64,000 nt of DNA from the NCBI GenBank assembly GCA_032173965.1, contig CM063284.1:60386863-60450862 (forward strand), read 5' to 3'. Made by a program: the position numbers and the translations under genes. The notes beneath the pieces are model-generated. The model did not search any database and was not told the DNA's origin. It was given only the letters and a program-made list of their open reading frames with translations. Positions 39,701-51,990 of the stretch are shown piece by piece (position 1 is the first letter of the stretch; each line of letters begins with the position of its first letter). Source of the stretch: Sitta carolinensis. Lineage: Eukaryota; Chordata; Aves; Passeriformes; Sittidae.

Positions 39701-39718
39701 GATCTTGATCTTGATCTT
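39701..39718 (+). repeat. (GATCTT)3
   Basis: Three perfect copies of a six-base unit, a short hexanucleotide tandem repeat. Confidence 0.85.
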
Positions 39719-39759
39719 GCACAGAATGAAGCACTTGAACTTCTTAAATGGATTTGTTT

Positions 39760-39776
39760 AAAAAAAAAAAAAAAAA
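39760..39776 (+). repeat. poly-A run (17)
   Basis: Uninterrupted run of A, a mononucleotide simple repeat. Confidence 0.9.
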
Positions 39777-42685
39777 CAAACACAAACTAATATTCCTGTG
39801 CTTATGTATGTTTTAGAAAGAAATGGAGTGAGCACACACTGACACACACCGTGTTGCTATTGTATAGGATCTTTCCTTTAGAGTGCTGCAATTAATCCTG
39901 CTGAACTGAAAATTTAGCTCACAAAGTTCACACTCATAATGAACAGAAAAAAAAAAAGGCAGTTATAAGTAGCTTTGTTGCAAGGCTTTACAGGTGCAGT
40001 GAAAATCAGCCACAAGTGCTGCAGTTTAGTATTATTTCTTATTTAAGTTAGCAGGAAACCTCTTAGAGTCTTTTTTATTTCATGCAAATGTTTTGAGTGA
40101 TAACTTGAAAGCCAGTCACTGGTCATGGGCTGTCTGTGGAAGAAGCCAGCCTTGAAGAAATCCATAAGAAGATCAGGTGGGAGTCCTTGCTTCTGTGAGA
40201 ACAAACCCTGGAGTCTAAGACTGCTAGGGAAGGAAAAAAGCTTCTGATAGCCACCTGAGTTTATTTTGTGTCTGAGAGGGGAGAAGGTCCTGACTCACAG
40301 CCTCTTTTATATTCAGCACTCATCTGGCCGACACCATCACTTACTGTGAATAGCTCTTCTCTCTCACTTTTGGCAAAAATTACTCATTTAAGTCAAAAAG
40401 AAAAGTGCAGAGAGCCTCACACACATAGGGAAGATTTCCCCTAGTCTCCTAGCTCCTGCATAGCACAACTGCCCAGAGCTGAGTGGCATCCTGTACATCA
40501 GGGAAAATACACAATATCTTGGCTACTGCTGGGCTTGGTGCCCATCTCCACCTTTTTTAGCATAATGTTGCTGAGGAGTTCACAGTACAGCAGAGTGTTC
40601 TGAAATGTAGGATGGAAAATTGCACTTCCTGTTGCATATTTTGTTTTTCTCTGGATGTATGATGACTGGCCAGTTGCTTTTGGTATGGATTTGGGGGAGT
40701 CCTGTTGAAAGGTTTATCTGAGTCTAAATATCCACAGCTATGTAATCATGGAGGTGGCTGAAGAATTGAGTTTCACAGGTAGAGAGTTCTTTAGTCTTTC
40801 TGGTTTGGCAGCTTTTGTCCATCTTCAAAATCAGAAATTTGTAAATGTAGCAACCAACACGTGCTTCTGCTTTGCCATCAGAAAACCTGTTGGAGTCAAG
40901 TGGAGCTCAGCTGACCAAGCTGTGGTGAAGTCTGGTACTGGTTTGCCATCCCAAAAACTCAGCTTTAGTTCTACTCACTTTCAGCCAGCTTCAACAAATT
41001 TGCCCAAACTCTGCCTTCTGAGATTTGCTTACAGTACTGTACTGCAAGGAAATTTCAAACTGAACAAAATGCTTGAGCAACAAAGCTTAAATTCAATCCA
41101 CTTTTGAACTCCTTTCTCCAACTGCTTGGTGCCTTTTCACATAGTTGTCTACATGGAGTAAAATGGTTTCCTGCAGAGGTGTGGTTCTAAACCCAGATAT
41201 CTGCTCTACAGCCATATTGAGGGCTTGCTGTTATGACATTAAAGTAGATTCTGTACTAAAACACTAAAAAGCTGACATTCGAACATCTGCTATTGCTAAG
41301 TAAATATTATTAATGAATAAGTAGTTCCTCAAAGACTTGTCAGTGCTTATTCTTTGTACTTTTATCAAACTTCTGTATATTTTTTTCTGTTCTTTCCTCC
41401 TATGAAAGGAAAATATCTTCCTTCCCTGAACTGTGGGTAAGAGAAAAACTCTGAGAAATCACATTATTAACCTTGCTCCCTGCATTGAATGGACAAGAAC
41501 TTCTCTGTGGTCCACAGTTTTCCCAAGATAATTTTCTGTTTGTTTTCCACAGTACTATCTGGTGAATAAACATTACTGTTTCCCATCCCATCTCTCACAG
41601 CTCACTGTAGGTGACCAGTCAGCCAGTTGGTGCCAGATTAATGACAGAAAACAGATTTTATTGTCCAAGTCATCTGTGAATGATGGGATTCTCTGTTAAT
41701 TCCCATGAAAACCAACTAATCTTCCAATTGAAATACTGCTTTTACAATTCAGACTGTCATAGGGAGCAGATTTTTTTTAGGGAGCAAAATAAGCCACACA
41801 CAGAATCTTTTTATTGATGGGGAAGGGAGGGGGAAGGGCAATTTCACCTCTTTTCTTGAATTCTATTCCACTGAGGCCACTTATATTCCATTGGAAATGC
41901 AAAAGCCCAAGGTCAGCCTTTCTTCTCATGGTCTTGTGGCAGTCTTTGTTTCTCTTTGTCATCTTCAGCAACAGCAACTTTTAAACTTAGGTAGTATATT
42001 TTCTTAGTGAGAGACTGTGCAAAACTTACTCAAATGTTGGACTCAAAGCTGGAATTAAGTGTTATATATATACTTGGCAAAAATTATTACAAAATAATCA
42101 GTAAAAATTTCTAAAAAATTACTAAGCCATCAATCCAGTGACTTGCTGCCATTTGTCTTCATATTATGTATTACTTTTCTGGGACAAAATTATAGATAAC
42201 TATGTATATAAAAATATAGCTTTAGGAATATTACCCTGTTTCAAGAGTGAATGAAAGAAAGAAAATGCTGTCCCATTATTAATGCAACTCAGACTTACGG
42301 GAAATACTATTTTTCTATATCCCTTTTTTTCCTCTATTGTCATCTTTGGGCATTTTTTTTTAAGTTAAGGCAAAGCAAAATAGTTTCCAACAGGTGTGGG
42401 GAGGGGATCTCAGGAAAACTGGCAAATTGTTAGCCTGCATTTTTTTAAGTAATTTTTTTTGAGAAGCAAAATTCTTTTATAATTTGTAAAGCAAAAATAC
42501 AAAGATCAGTGACAGTGGAATTTATTTGTCTTTCATGAGAATGATTCTAGTCATAAAGCTATAATGGAGTCCAGCTGTTTTCTGTGAATCCATCCATCAG
42601 CAGCACAAGAAGGTGGAGAAGGCAAATGGTGACTGTCTGACAGGAGAAGGTGGGCGACAGGGTGAGGGATGGCTGCTTGCCATGA

Positions 42686-42706
42686 AGGAGCAGGAGCAGG
42701 AGCAGG
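42686..42706 (+). repeat. (GGAGCA)n short tandem repeat
   Basis: About three and a half copies of GGAGCA, inside a GC-richer patch at 42.58-42.77 kb that also opens a minus-strand frame without a domain. Confidence 0.75.
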
Positions 42707-43227
42707 GAAATACAGCTCCCAGAGCTGACCAAGGTCAAGCTCAGCAGAAGGCTCAGGAACTACAAAAAGCATCAGCAGAATAAAAAAGCTTCTTCTAACA
42801 AGCCAAATCAGTTAATCAGGTTAATATGTGAGATAAATTTATTTTCTATGTAATAACCTCAAAGCACATTATTGATGAATTTTTAATTAATGTATTGTTA
42901 ATGAATGAAGATTTTGTAGAACACTCGCGTATTTAACAAGCTACAGATAATTAGCTCATAGAGATATACATATATAGATAATTAGATAGTAAAAATTTAA
43001 ATATAATGTAACTATAATTTAGGAAGACTGTTAATTGTCATGTAACTTTGTAAGCTATTATTTTAACTGCAAATGTCATTCATTTATATTTCTCAACACT
43101 TCACTGCATATTTTCTATTAAAATAACTATAGGGGAAATTAATCTATAAACAAATGCAATACAATGATCCTTTTATCTTTAGGTCACAACTTGCTGCTCC
43201 AAACGCAACTCAGTTGTGGCTACAATT

Positions 43228-43450
43228 TATTGTTGTAAGACAATACTGGCAGAAGAACAAATGGATCTCATGAATAAATTCAGGCTGATAATTAGGAGAC
43301 AGTTTTTAGCCATCTGGAAAAATAGGCATGCTGCAGAAGGTTGTGGAACAGCCTTCAGAAGAATATTGGAATGTAATGGTTGAATTTTTTGAAGATGAAG
43401 CTTGACAATCTTCTGCATTAAATTGTTCAGGATAATCATCTACAACAATG
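43228..43450 (+). mobile_element. old CR1/L3-like LINE 3' relic
   Basis: The plus strand reads 'aaattcaggctgataattaggagac', 'agtttttagccatctgg', 'gttgtggaacagccttc' and 'gaagatgaagcttgacaatcttctgc'. This order is that of the 3' untranslated region of ancient amniote CR1/L3 elements in sense orientation (a 'gctgatattaggagaaactttttagcc ... gtggaacagccttcc ... ttttaagatgaagcttgaca' consensus, from memory). It has no terminal repeat and is heavily diverged. It is an inactive fossil and differs in type from the younger copy at 22.5 kb. Confidence 0.5.
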
Positions 43451-44988
43451 GGGATGGGGATAGAAATAAAAAAATTGTACTGTGGTGTTCATCCCTTTGT
43501 GCAATAGGAAGGAATGAAATGCTGCTCCATAAGGATGGACATCTGTGTTATGGAGTGCAGATGATGAATGTGGAGGCCAGGAACAGGATGGACATGGATC
43601 ACTTCTCCCCACTAAGCAGAGGTGAGCAGTTGCCTGTCCCAGTCCTACTTTGCTGCAACAGCAAGGAATTTCCACTGACATCAGTGGAAACAAGAAGACA
43701 TGGTTAGCCAAGAGTGCCTTTAGAGACAATTTTGAGAGTCCTTTCTAATGGTTTTACTGGAACTGCTAGATGCAAAGGGCAATTGGATTACGATTAACAG
43801 AGGAAGCAGGAGTCTCTTTAGTATCTCCTTTCTGGGAGGAAGGCTTTATTTCCCAAGACGAGGGCTGAGCTGAGGGAAGTTACGATGGTTAGCATTTGCT
43901 ACTCTGCCCCAAAATGTATGCATTGCTTATTGGTTTTGCTGCACGATTCCTTCCTCAAAATGGATTTCTAAAGAGGGCAGGCAAGTTCATGGCAACTCAA
44001 TCCACTGACAGCTTCTGTTCATTGCCATGAGTACAACTTTTGGCTCAGGAACACTTAACCTGTTGATTAGCAAAATTTAGGGGACTGGCAAGGCATGAAT
44101 ATGTTCACTAGTGTCTCTGGATTCACTACTACCACTTATCAGAACTGGGGCTCTGAAACTGTCTACAAGTCTCTCTCACTATGAAGCCCCTATATTCATT
44201 CCTTCTCTTCAAGTACATTTTTCTCTCTGATTTTTTTTCATTCTAAAAGAAATAAGATTCGAAAAGTTTTGAAAAGTCAGTGTATCAATTTACATTTTCA
44301 AAACCATAGTTTGCATTACCAAGAGCCATAAAGGAGTATAGATGATTATTCATCTTCCTCAGGAGTTTTGTAGGAAACTTCCCAAGAAAAGAAATCCAAT
44401 GGAAAAATCTTTTTGTTATTTATACAATTAATCTGTTTTATGGAATACGTTGAGTTGCTAAGAGCTTACGATGTGAAATTTCCTTGAAATTTTGTAGTAT
44501 AAAATGGAGTAGTCCACCCTAATCTTAGTTATGCTAGTTCAACTAGGTAATAAATTCTCACTAATTTTAGCAACATCAGCATAGTGTAAATCTGAATCTT
44601 TTATTTACCTAACAATCTTGATTGTTGACTATCATTAGATCACTAAGTATACTTAAAATATTGTGGCTAGTGCCATTACTATGATATTTTTAATAACAGT
44701 GATACTCTACTGAATCAGCTAGTCTCTTGAACTCCTACATAGCACAGACTATTACTTTTAACTAGAACTTCAAAAATCTTGTGGTAGGCCAGAATGTTTT
44801 TGTTCCTTCTCCCCAACTGTTTCAAGCTCCTTAGCTGATAGAAAACAGTGTAATATTTGTTCACACCCTTAAGCCATTATTTGCTTCTGCTTTCACCTGC
44901 TTTCTAGAGAAATTTCCTAAATATATGTTGCCTGTGGCCTTTCCAAGCTAAGAGATATATTTAAACTGATTCGTTCATTTGAAGATGA
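43451..44988. other. AT-rich non-coding DNA
   Basis: No gene, RNA or repeat family recognised. Confidence 0.7.
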
Positions 44989-45003
44989 TTTTTTTTTTTT
45001 TTT
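44989..45003 (+). repeat. poly-T run (15)
   Basis: Uninterrupted run of T. Confidence 0.9.
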
Positions 45004-45420
45004 GTAAAGAAAGCGCTTTATGTGGAGAACTGCAGTGTGTGACTATATGTTTTTCTCTAATGCAGCATAAACTTGGAGGGGCAAATCCTGAGAGCAGTCA
45101 TTTATTTTCTCTGGGTTAATGGCTTTCAGCTGGATGTCTGTCTGCTGAATAATGACTGTACTGCTACATCAACCAGTCTCTTGCACTGCAAAACATGTGT
45201 TCGGTTAATGGCATTGACATATTGGAAGCTGGAATGAGCCTCCCCACTTGAGTTGTTCAAACATGATGCATCCTAGTAGAATGAAATTAAATAAGGAGAT
45301 GTGACAAAAGAGGAGGATTCAAGGAAGATGATATTGTGTTCTGAAAGTGCAGCATCAAAGACACTTTGGTTTTTGACATCACTTGTGCTGCTCGTTATTT
45401 AATCATTCCCATCCTGAGTA
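45004..45420. promoter_or_regulatory. candidate conserved non-coding element
   Basis: This repeat-free stretch of balanced composition carries two near-identical GGTTAATGGC words (in CTGGGTTAATGGCTT and TCGGTTAATGGCATT, about 90 bp apart), each containing an HNF1/homeodomain-like GTTAAT half-site. The stretch has few long A/T runs compared with its neighbours. The texture suggests a conserved enhancer-like element, but this is by eye only. Confidence 0.25.
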
Positions 45421-46199
45421 TTTATTTTCTAAAGGGAAAAATTGGTTTTCAGATTTCAAGTCCTATGATTTTGATCTTTAGTATATGCTTGTAATACTGA
45501 GTGATGTGGAAAAATAATAAACAGTAGAAAGCTTGAAGTACTCTCTAGAAATGCTGAGAGCACAATTTGAAATGTACTCAAGCAGCACATAAAATGTCAC
45601 ATCCCTTTCCCATTTTGTCATAGGATTAAGTTATCCAAGTCATAGAGACAATTATAGAAAATATCCTGGGTTTTCTATAGGAGGGATCGCACATGGGTGT
45701 AAAATGAGTACCCTGGCTGTACCATAAAGTACATAAGTTTGTGAAATAATTTTGATTTTTTTTTTTTATTAAAGGTGGGAAAATGCATTGTAAGCAACTA
45801 AAAAGGAAACAAATTGCCTATAAAAATTCAAGGATTGATTTGAATAGTTATTGATTTGATTTTGTCTTTCACCCACACGAAGGAAGCTGATTATACTTTG
45901 AAGACTGAAACTGGTTTGTTTTGGTGTGTTAGATTTCCATTTAGCCAAGCTGGTCCCTTTTGTTTCTCCCCCATCTGGCAGCTGCCTAGGTGGGCAGAGG
46001 TGCTCCACATAATGTGAGCAGGGGCACTAAGCATGCAAGAAGTGGCAGTGGGAATTAGTGAGGTCCCATGTGAAAGTTCATTGGCCTCCAAGAACTGCAT
46101 TCCAGAAATGACAAAAGCCATCCATCTTATGGATGTAGACCCTTTGGATTTGCTGACAGTAATAATTCCACCCCTAACTCTATGGTAACGCATTAGCAT

Positions 46200-46385
46200 T
46201 AACAGTAATTTTTGCCTCTAGACAGGCTCTGCAGTACAGCATGACGGTTCCTACCCTGTAATTGTAGGATCCTCATTAATCAGAAAGAATATTATGACAT
46301 TGTGAGCTCACAAGAAAGACAATTCATGACTGACATAATAAAGGCCTAAATTATGCCGCTTTGATGATTGGAGGTGCAAATTTTT
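46200..46385. promoter_or_regulatory. candidate conserved non-coding element with 14-bp palindrome
   Basis: It contains a perfect 14-bp palindrome TTGTGAGCTCACAA (46300-46313), a CTGTAATTGTAGG word, a CATTAATCAG word and a CATAATAAAGG word (HOX/CDX-like). It has no repeats and no open frame of note. Enhancer-like by texture; unproven. Confidence 0.25.
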
Positions 46386-49300
46386 TTCTCTTGTGAAAAT
46401 AGGATTTAGCAGCTGTATGAAAAAAAATCTGTATAATGAAAGTAGGGAGCATTGAGAGGCAAGCAACACCAGCTCTATCTAGATGAGACCTTTATTTCAA
46501 AAGGAAATTAAAATTTCAAAGCTGGTAGTGTTTTTTTTTTTTATTGATAAACCAGAATTTAAATCAGGATCTTGAAGAGCTATGTGAGAAGCTCATTGCT
46601 GCAGACCTTAGTATTTAGTATTTTGCTGTTATTACCCTTTAAAATTACAGAAATTTTATATTGTTTTGGCCAGCTTCCAAAATGTGTTTTGACATATATG
46701 AAATGATTAATACTGAAACACATCTCATAAATTTAATGCAATTATATATAGACTTATATTCGTTAGGAGCCAAAGATTGTAAATGATAAATGAAGAAGAG
46801 CAAAGAAAGAAAAGTTGTTAAATCCAAGTTTCTTCTTCCACTGAATGTGGACAAACTCATTCAGTTCCTGGAATAAACCTGAAGGCTTTTTTAATTAGCA
46901 TTGCTTTAAACGAAACCAATCCAATGGGAATCAAACCTCCCTTAAAATCAGGGGACTGGAGACTGAAGGGGTGCTAAGGAGGCGGTGGGTCCAAGAGGAG
47001 GGCCTTGTCTTGTGTGGCTGTATGTCCTCTGAAGTGCTGTGATTAACAGGGAAATTCACCAAAACTGTTTTCTCTTTAAGGATTCCTTCCTCCAGAACAG
47101 GCTGACTGCAGTACTCACGATACAAGTAACCAATAACTTAAACAAGCATTTAAGATTCTGGGAGGGCTCCCAAAAGTCCCTCCTGAGCTGGGCTCCTCTC
47201 ATGCACTGGGGTTAAATGACTTACTCCTGGCACTCATGTCTATCCATAGGTATTTACATATGTTTTTCAGTATAGCCCTGACTGCTCAGACAGATTTCTT
47301 CTGAGTGCATTAAAAATTACTCCCTCTTTTCTGGAAAAATGATAATCAAGGAGAAACAAGGGAAAAAAGTTCTTTCTGAGTATTACTCCATCTTTTCCTC
47401 AGATGAAATATTCTACATGTTGCCCCCTTGACCATCGTTTTTGTTTGCTTGAGATTGTGACATGTAGAACAGTCAAAATTAGCCATTGAGCATAACTGAT
47501 GAGGAAAATAGCAATTTTAGTTAAAAAATATTTCCTGAAATATTTTTTTTGGGGGGGAAGGTACATAAATGATTTAAAACAAGTGTGCATACAGTTTCTT
47601 TCAGGAATGATTCCAGGATAGTTCATGAAATTCTTGTTTTCTTCATGGCTCATCCCATGACTTAATGATTCTGTGCACACTCTGGCACTACCTAGGATGT
47701 GATCTGAGAGGATACCGAAAATTTCAATTTTCTTTATATTTAAGACTAGACTTGGATTCAGGGATGGATTCACAATGACATTTCATCTTCCTATGGCCAC
47801 AGAGGAGTGATCAAGTAGGAACAGCTTAACAATGCCAGAGCAAGTAAGATGTGTGCACTTTAGGAGTTTCTGGCTTTGCTCTCACTCTGCTTTTGAGGCC
47901 AGTCTCCCAGCTGCCCACCTTGCTGTGCTGGGTTTGCACTGGGGAGCAGTCCCCAGAGGGTGCAGACTGAACCTTCCCACAAGCTTATCCCAGAAGTTGA
48001 GCTTCCAATACTCAGGGACCAGAATGGTGTTAAATTGACCTAAACTTTCTCTAAAACTCATGCAGTGGGGATGTCAGGTTTTGGCATCAGAGATTTCAGA
48101 CTGTATATCTGTTCCTGTGGGGATGTGCCGCTTGTATCAAAGATACAATATACTATCTACAAATATACTGCCTTGGATGTTACTTTCCACTGAAATCCAG
48201 TAGCATGTAGCAGTATCCCAAATCCTGCTGTGTCTCTTTGTAAATACCATTAAGAAAATATACTCAATATCTAAATATATATTTTTATATACAACTGATA
48301 TTTATTTATATCTCAAATTCTTGCAGTTGTATTTTTGCTGCCTTCAGGACTCTACCATCTGGAGTGATCTTCAGTCTCAGCCATTTCTTTAGCTCAAACA
48401 TTAGTTCATTCTTGGGGGAGTGCTCCAGAAGTGCACAACATTCGGGCTGTGGGACTCCTGTGCCTGTTTCAATGATCACATACAGATGGTATGAAAACGC
48501 AGGGATCCAGCTGGTTCCCATGATATCAAGACAAAATTACATGGAGTGGAGAATTCCTTCTGAGAAACTAAAATACATGAAAATATTTCTATTCAAATCT
48601 CAGTCACTGATTTTTTTGTTACATCAGGCCTATCCTAGAAATATATGAATCAGGCTCTTGTGAGAGGCGACCACTGCTGCTTTTTCCAGTTCTTCTTGGA
48701 GGGAAACTGCCATGTTTCATCACACTGACCTGGGGTCAGAGAAACACAGGACAAAAAATGGTCATATTCAGCTCCACCGTGAAGAGTCTCATGGCAAAGG
48801 CCTCTTATTTAAAACTTTATCTAGAAAGGTAGATTTAATGAAGTACGATAGAAACAGCAAAATCTATTTTAAAATTGTCTTTAAAATCACAACGTATGTT
48901 TATTAGTTTGAAATACACTTAAAATTAAATATCATAGATATTTGAAACAATTAAATCTCCAAAATGAAAAATTATTTCTGTCATTGTAAATGATGAATTT
49001 TTCCTCTTGCCCAACTCTGCAGACTTGCATAATGTCACTAAAATAGCCCAAATGAAGACTTAAAATGATGCAGTTGTGTTAGTTTGGGTTTTTGTTTTTT
49101 TTTCTTAGTTAGTGGAAATTGATCTTCTTTGATCTCTTCATCTATATTATATGCTGCTTAATGACCAATATAACTGATGTCAGAGAGAGGTTCACCAAAG
49201 TGCTAAAACCATATAAAGAGTGTAAGAATTCAAGCAAGAATGATTCATATTGGTTGGTGGTATCTGCAGCTGTACATATGTCTGTTCTTTCTAGTTGTCC

Positions 49301-51009
49301 TTCCAAACACTGAAGTTCAACCTATATTGATAAAACATGGATTTTAATTATAATTTTGTTTTTAGGGATTGCACCTGTATGTGATCATGCTTTAGTAATA
49401 TGATTATTTCATTTTACTCAAGTATTGTGGTGTATAATATTAATTTATTAAATTTTATTGTGTACTAATAAACATGCTAACAATAATCTTATACTTAAAA
49501 TAATGGCTACTACAACAAAAATATCAATAAAAGTAACAATAAAAAAACACCAGAAAGACAGTCCAGCAGTTTTTCTCAGCAGCTGGGCAAGTTCTCTTCT
49601 TCTAGGTCTTATCAGCAGAAAAGAGAAGTTAATGAAAACTTTTGCAGACTTACTGGTTGCAGGGAAGAAATTACTTCCATTATACGCTGAAGAATGAAAT
49701 CCATTTAATCTCTTTTAACTCCTGATTGCTCACCAACTTGGATGGGTTGAAGATTTCAATCTACATACACAGTACAGGTACTGTTCTTGGTTTCATTAAA
49801 TGTTTTCTGCTTTTCAATAGACTCTGTCTACCTTGCCCAAAATTTAAAATTGGCTTTATGAAAACCACTGCCCTGATAGATATGCATCTGACAGGAAAGG
49901 GCATCATTTAACAATAATTTCCAATGATGTAAGTCTAGAAATACTAATGGAGGTAATTACTTGCCAATAACCCTTATTAAAGCTTTAGTATATCAGTCTT
50001 CATAATTAGTTTCTCTGTATGAGGACAGCATCTGGCTCTTCGAATCTCTTTCCAAGAAAGGCATTGAGGTAGAAGTCCAGGTTTCTCAGTATTTTATGCT
50101 GTACATATACTTTTTAGAAACCATAATAGGACAATTTTTTCCTTTCTTTTTTTTTTTTTTTTTTAGATTTTCAGGTTTGTATGGATTTCCAGATCATTTG
50201 ACTATGCTATATTAAATATCCTAGCCTATTTTTACTTTTGGTTTTCTGTCCCAATTCTTCCTTGTTCTCTGTCACAGTAGGCTTTATGACACAGATCCCA
50301 ATTACAGCTAATCCTATTAAAAGCTCCAGTTATTTGAAAACATGTTCATTGGAAAGGACTTAAAAACATAGAAAGTCTTATCAGAGCACTGTGAAGTCCT
50401 TGCAGAGATTTTTGCTCATTGAAAGAAAGATCTAATCGAGAAGCATTTTGGATAATTCAATGAAAAGAGCAGATAAATTTTTGGAATTTTTTTTTTTTTT
50501 TGAGCTCTATGAAGGCAAATATCTGGCAACAGCAACTGGACAGATGGGTCAAGCTTGACTGGCCTGTTCATCACACTAAAGCAATGCAGAAATATTCAAA
50601 GCCTTCTCATTTCAGTATAAGAATGGGTTCCTATATTTTCATAACTCAGCAGATGTGTGGAGTTAGTTTGCAAATTCAGACTCCTCTACTGTGTATTTTA
50701 TCTTTCCACAGCATTGATAAGGACGAGAAAATTATCAATTCTCTTGTCCTTAGCAATGGCAGAATTGGAAGTGAATTTAGCACAAAACATTGCAATACAA
50801 ATCTTGCTTGTAGAAATCTGCCTTAGAAGCTCTGTGGGACAATCACAGCCCTTAAACCACATAATTACTGCTCCAGAAGCTTCATCATCTTGTTAACGAT
50901 TTCTGTTGTCCTTCTATTGCAAATATATATTTTTTTATGTGATAAATGTATTTTATAAAATTTCATAATGGAGATGGCACTTCATCATGCAATAAAAGGT
51001 TTGGTAATA
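46386..51009. other. AT-rich non-coding DNA
   Basis: No gene is recognised. It includes T runs at 50147-50164 (18) and 50487-50501 (15) and AT-dinucleotide-rich patches near 48.26 kb. Frames are short. Confidence 0.7.
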
Positions 51010-51180
51010 TCAGGTCCTGCTGAAATAGCTAATTGTGTTGCATTATCATATTACATTAACAGCACTTGGGAATTAAAATAAAGGACTCTTGTCCATACAG
51101 CAGTGGCTGTTATTCAGAATTAGTGCAGTGGTCAGATGGAATGCCTATTTAAATGGTTGAGCATAAATAATTTTATCATC
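51010..51180. promoter_or_regulatory. candidate conserved non-coding element
   Basis: A repeat-free run with AGCTAATTGTG, TTGCATTATCA, TACATTAAC and CTATTTAAATGG words (homeodomain, octamer/CEBP-like and MEF2-like) within 170 bp. The clustering is suggestive. Conservation could not be tested. Confidence 0.22.
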
Positions 51181-51474
51181 TTTTCTTTGTTTCTTTCCCC
51201 TTCTCTGAGGTGACCTCAGGAGTGTCAAGAACGAATGGACAAACCTGTCCTTCTGCTGCAGTGTGGAAAAGGAGTAAGATAGAAGTTTTTCCATGTTTTC
51301 AATTTAAGTTTTACTTCTACACTGCCAATCTGAAAGCACATCACATTTACTGATGTAGTCTTATCTAAAAGGTAAAATTTAAATTAAACTATTCCCAAAT
51401 TGTCTTTCTTTCTTTCATTTCATTTTTAAGTGTAAAGTGTTTTAAATTAGAAATGTTTTGCATAAACAACCCTT

Positions 51475-51489
51475 CCCCCCCCCCCCCCC
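51475..51489 (+). repeat. poly-C run (15)
   Basis: An uninterrupted run of 15 C in otherwise AT-rich DNA. On the minus strand it is G15, which can form G-quadruplex structures and is prone to length error in sequencing. Confidence 0.9.
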
Positions 51490-51639
51490 ACTTTCCTCCC
51501 CATTATTTAAATTTGAATCCATTTTGGGACAATGATATATAGAAAAAAATCATAGATAATGACATCCAAGCTCAATGATAGTGATAAAAATATAGTCATT
51601 TTGAAGTTCTGAAACTCATAAAATTGCCACATCTAGTTT

Positions 51640-51990
51640 ATTCTGCATTCCCCAGAGCATTAAGCAGTTTAGCACAAATCTAATTTCCCACCAAACAGCT
51701 CAAGGCAGTTAGTGCTCAGTTTGGTTCCAAAGAATTAAACACACTGTTATAAATTGTGATCGTCTGTGTAACTCTGTAGATAAACCCATTTTCCAATATA
51801 AGTGTACCAAGCATGAAAAAATAAGAGGCTACTGTTATATGAGGGCTGATTACAATGGAAATAAAGGTAAAATTAAAGGAAAATTTGCTTCAAGGCTAAT
51901 TAATTACAACTAGTAGGAAAACAAGAACTTGTAAAGCTCAGTGAGTAAAGGATAAATCAAAGGAACTCACAGGTAAAGGATATTCAATGT
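51640..51990. promoter_or_regulatory. candidate conserved non-coding element
   Basis: A repeat-free stretch with a TAATTAATTA double homeodomain core (51898-51907), GATTACAATGG and several TTAAAGG-type words. The composition is less erratic than the flanks. Enhancer-like by eye; not demonstrated. Confidence 0.22.

Larger units (their letters stand above)
34741..43227. other. AT-rich non-coding DNA
   Basis: There is no recognised gene. It contains a (GATCTT)3 repeat, A and T runs and a (GGAGCA)n run, listed separately. Open frames are all under 125 codons and carry no domain I recognise. Confidence 0.7.
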
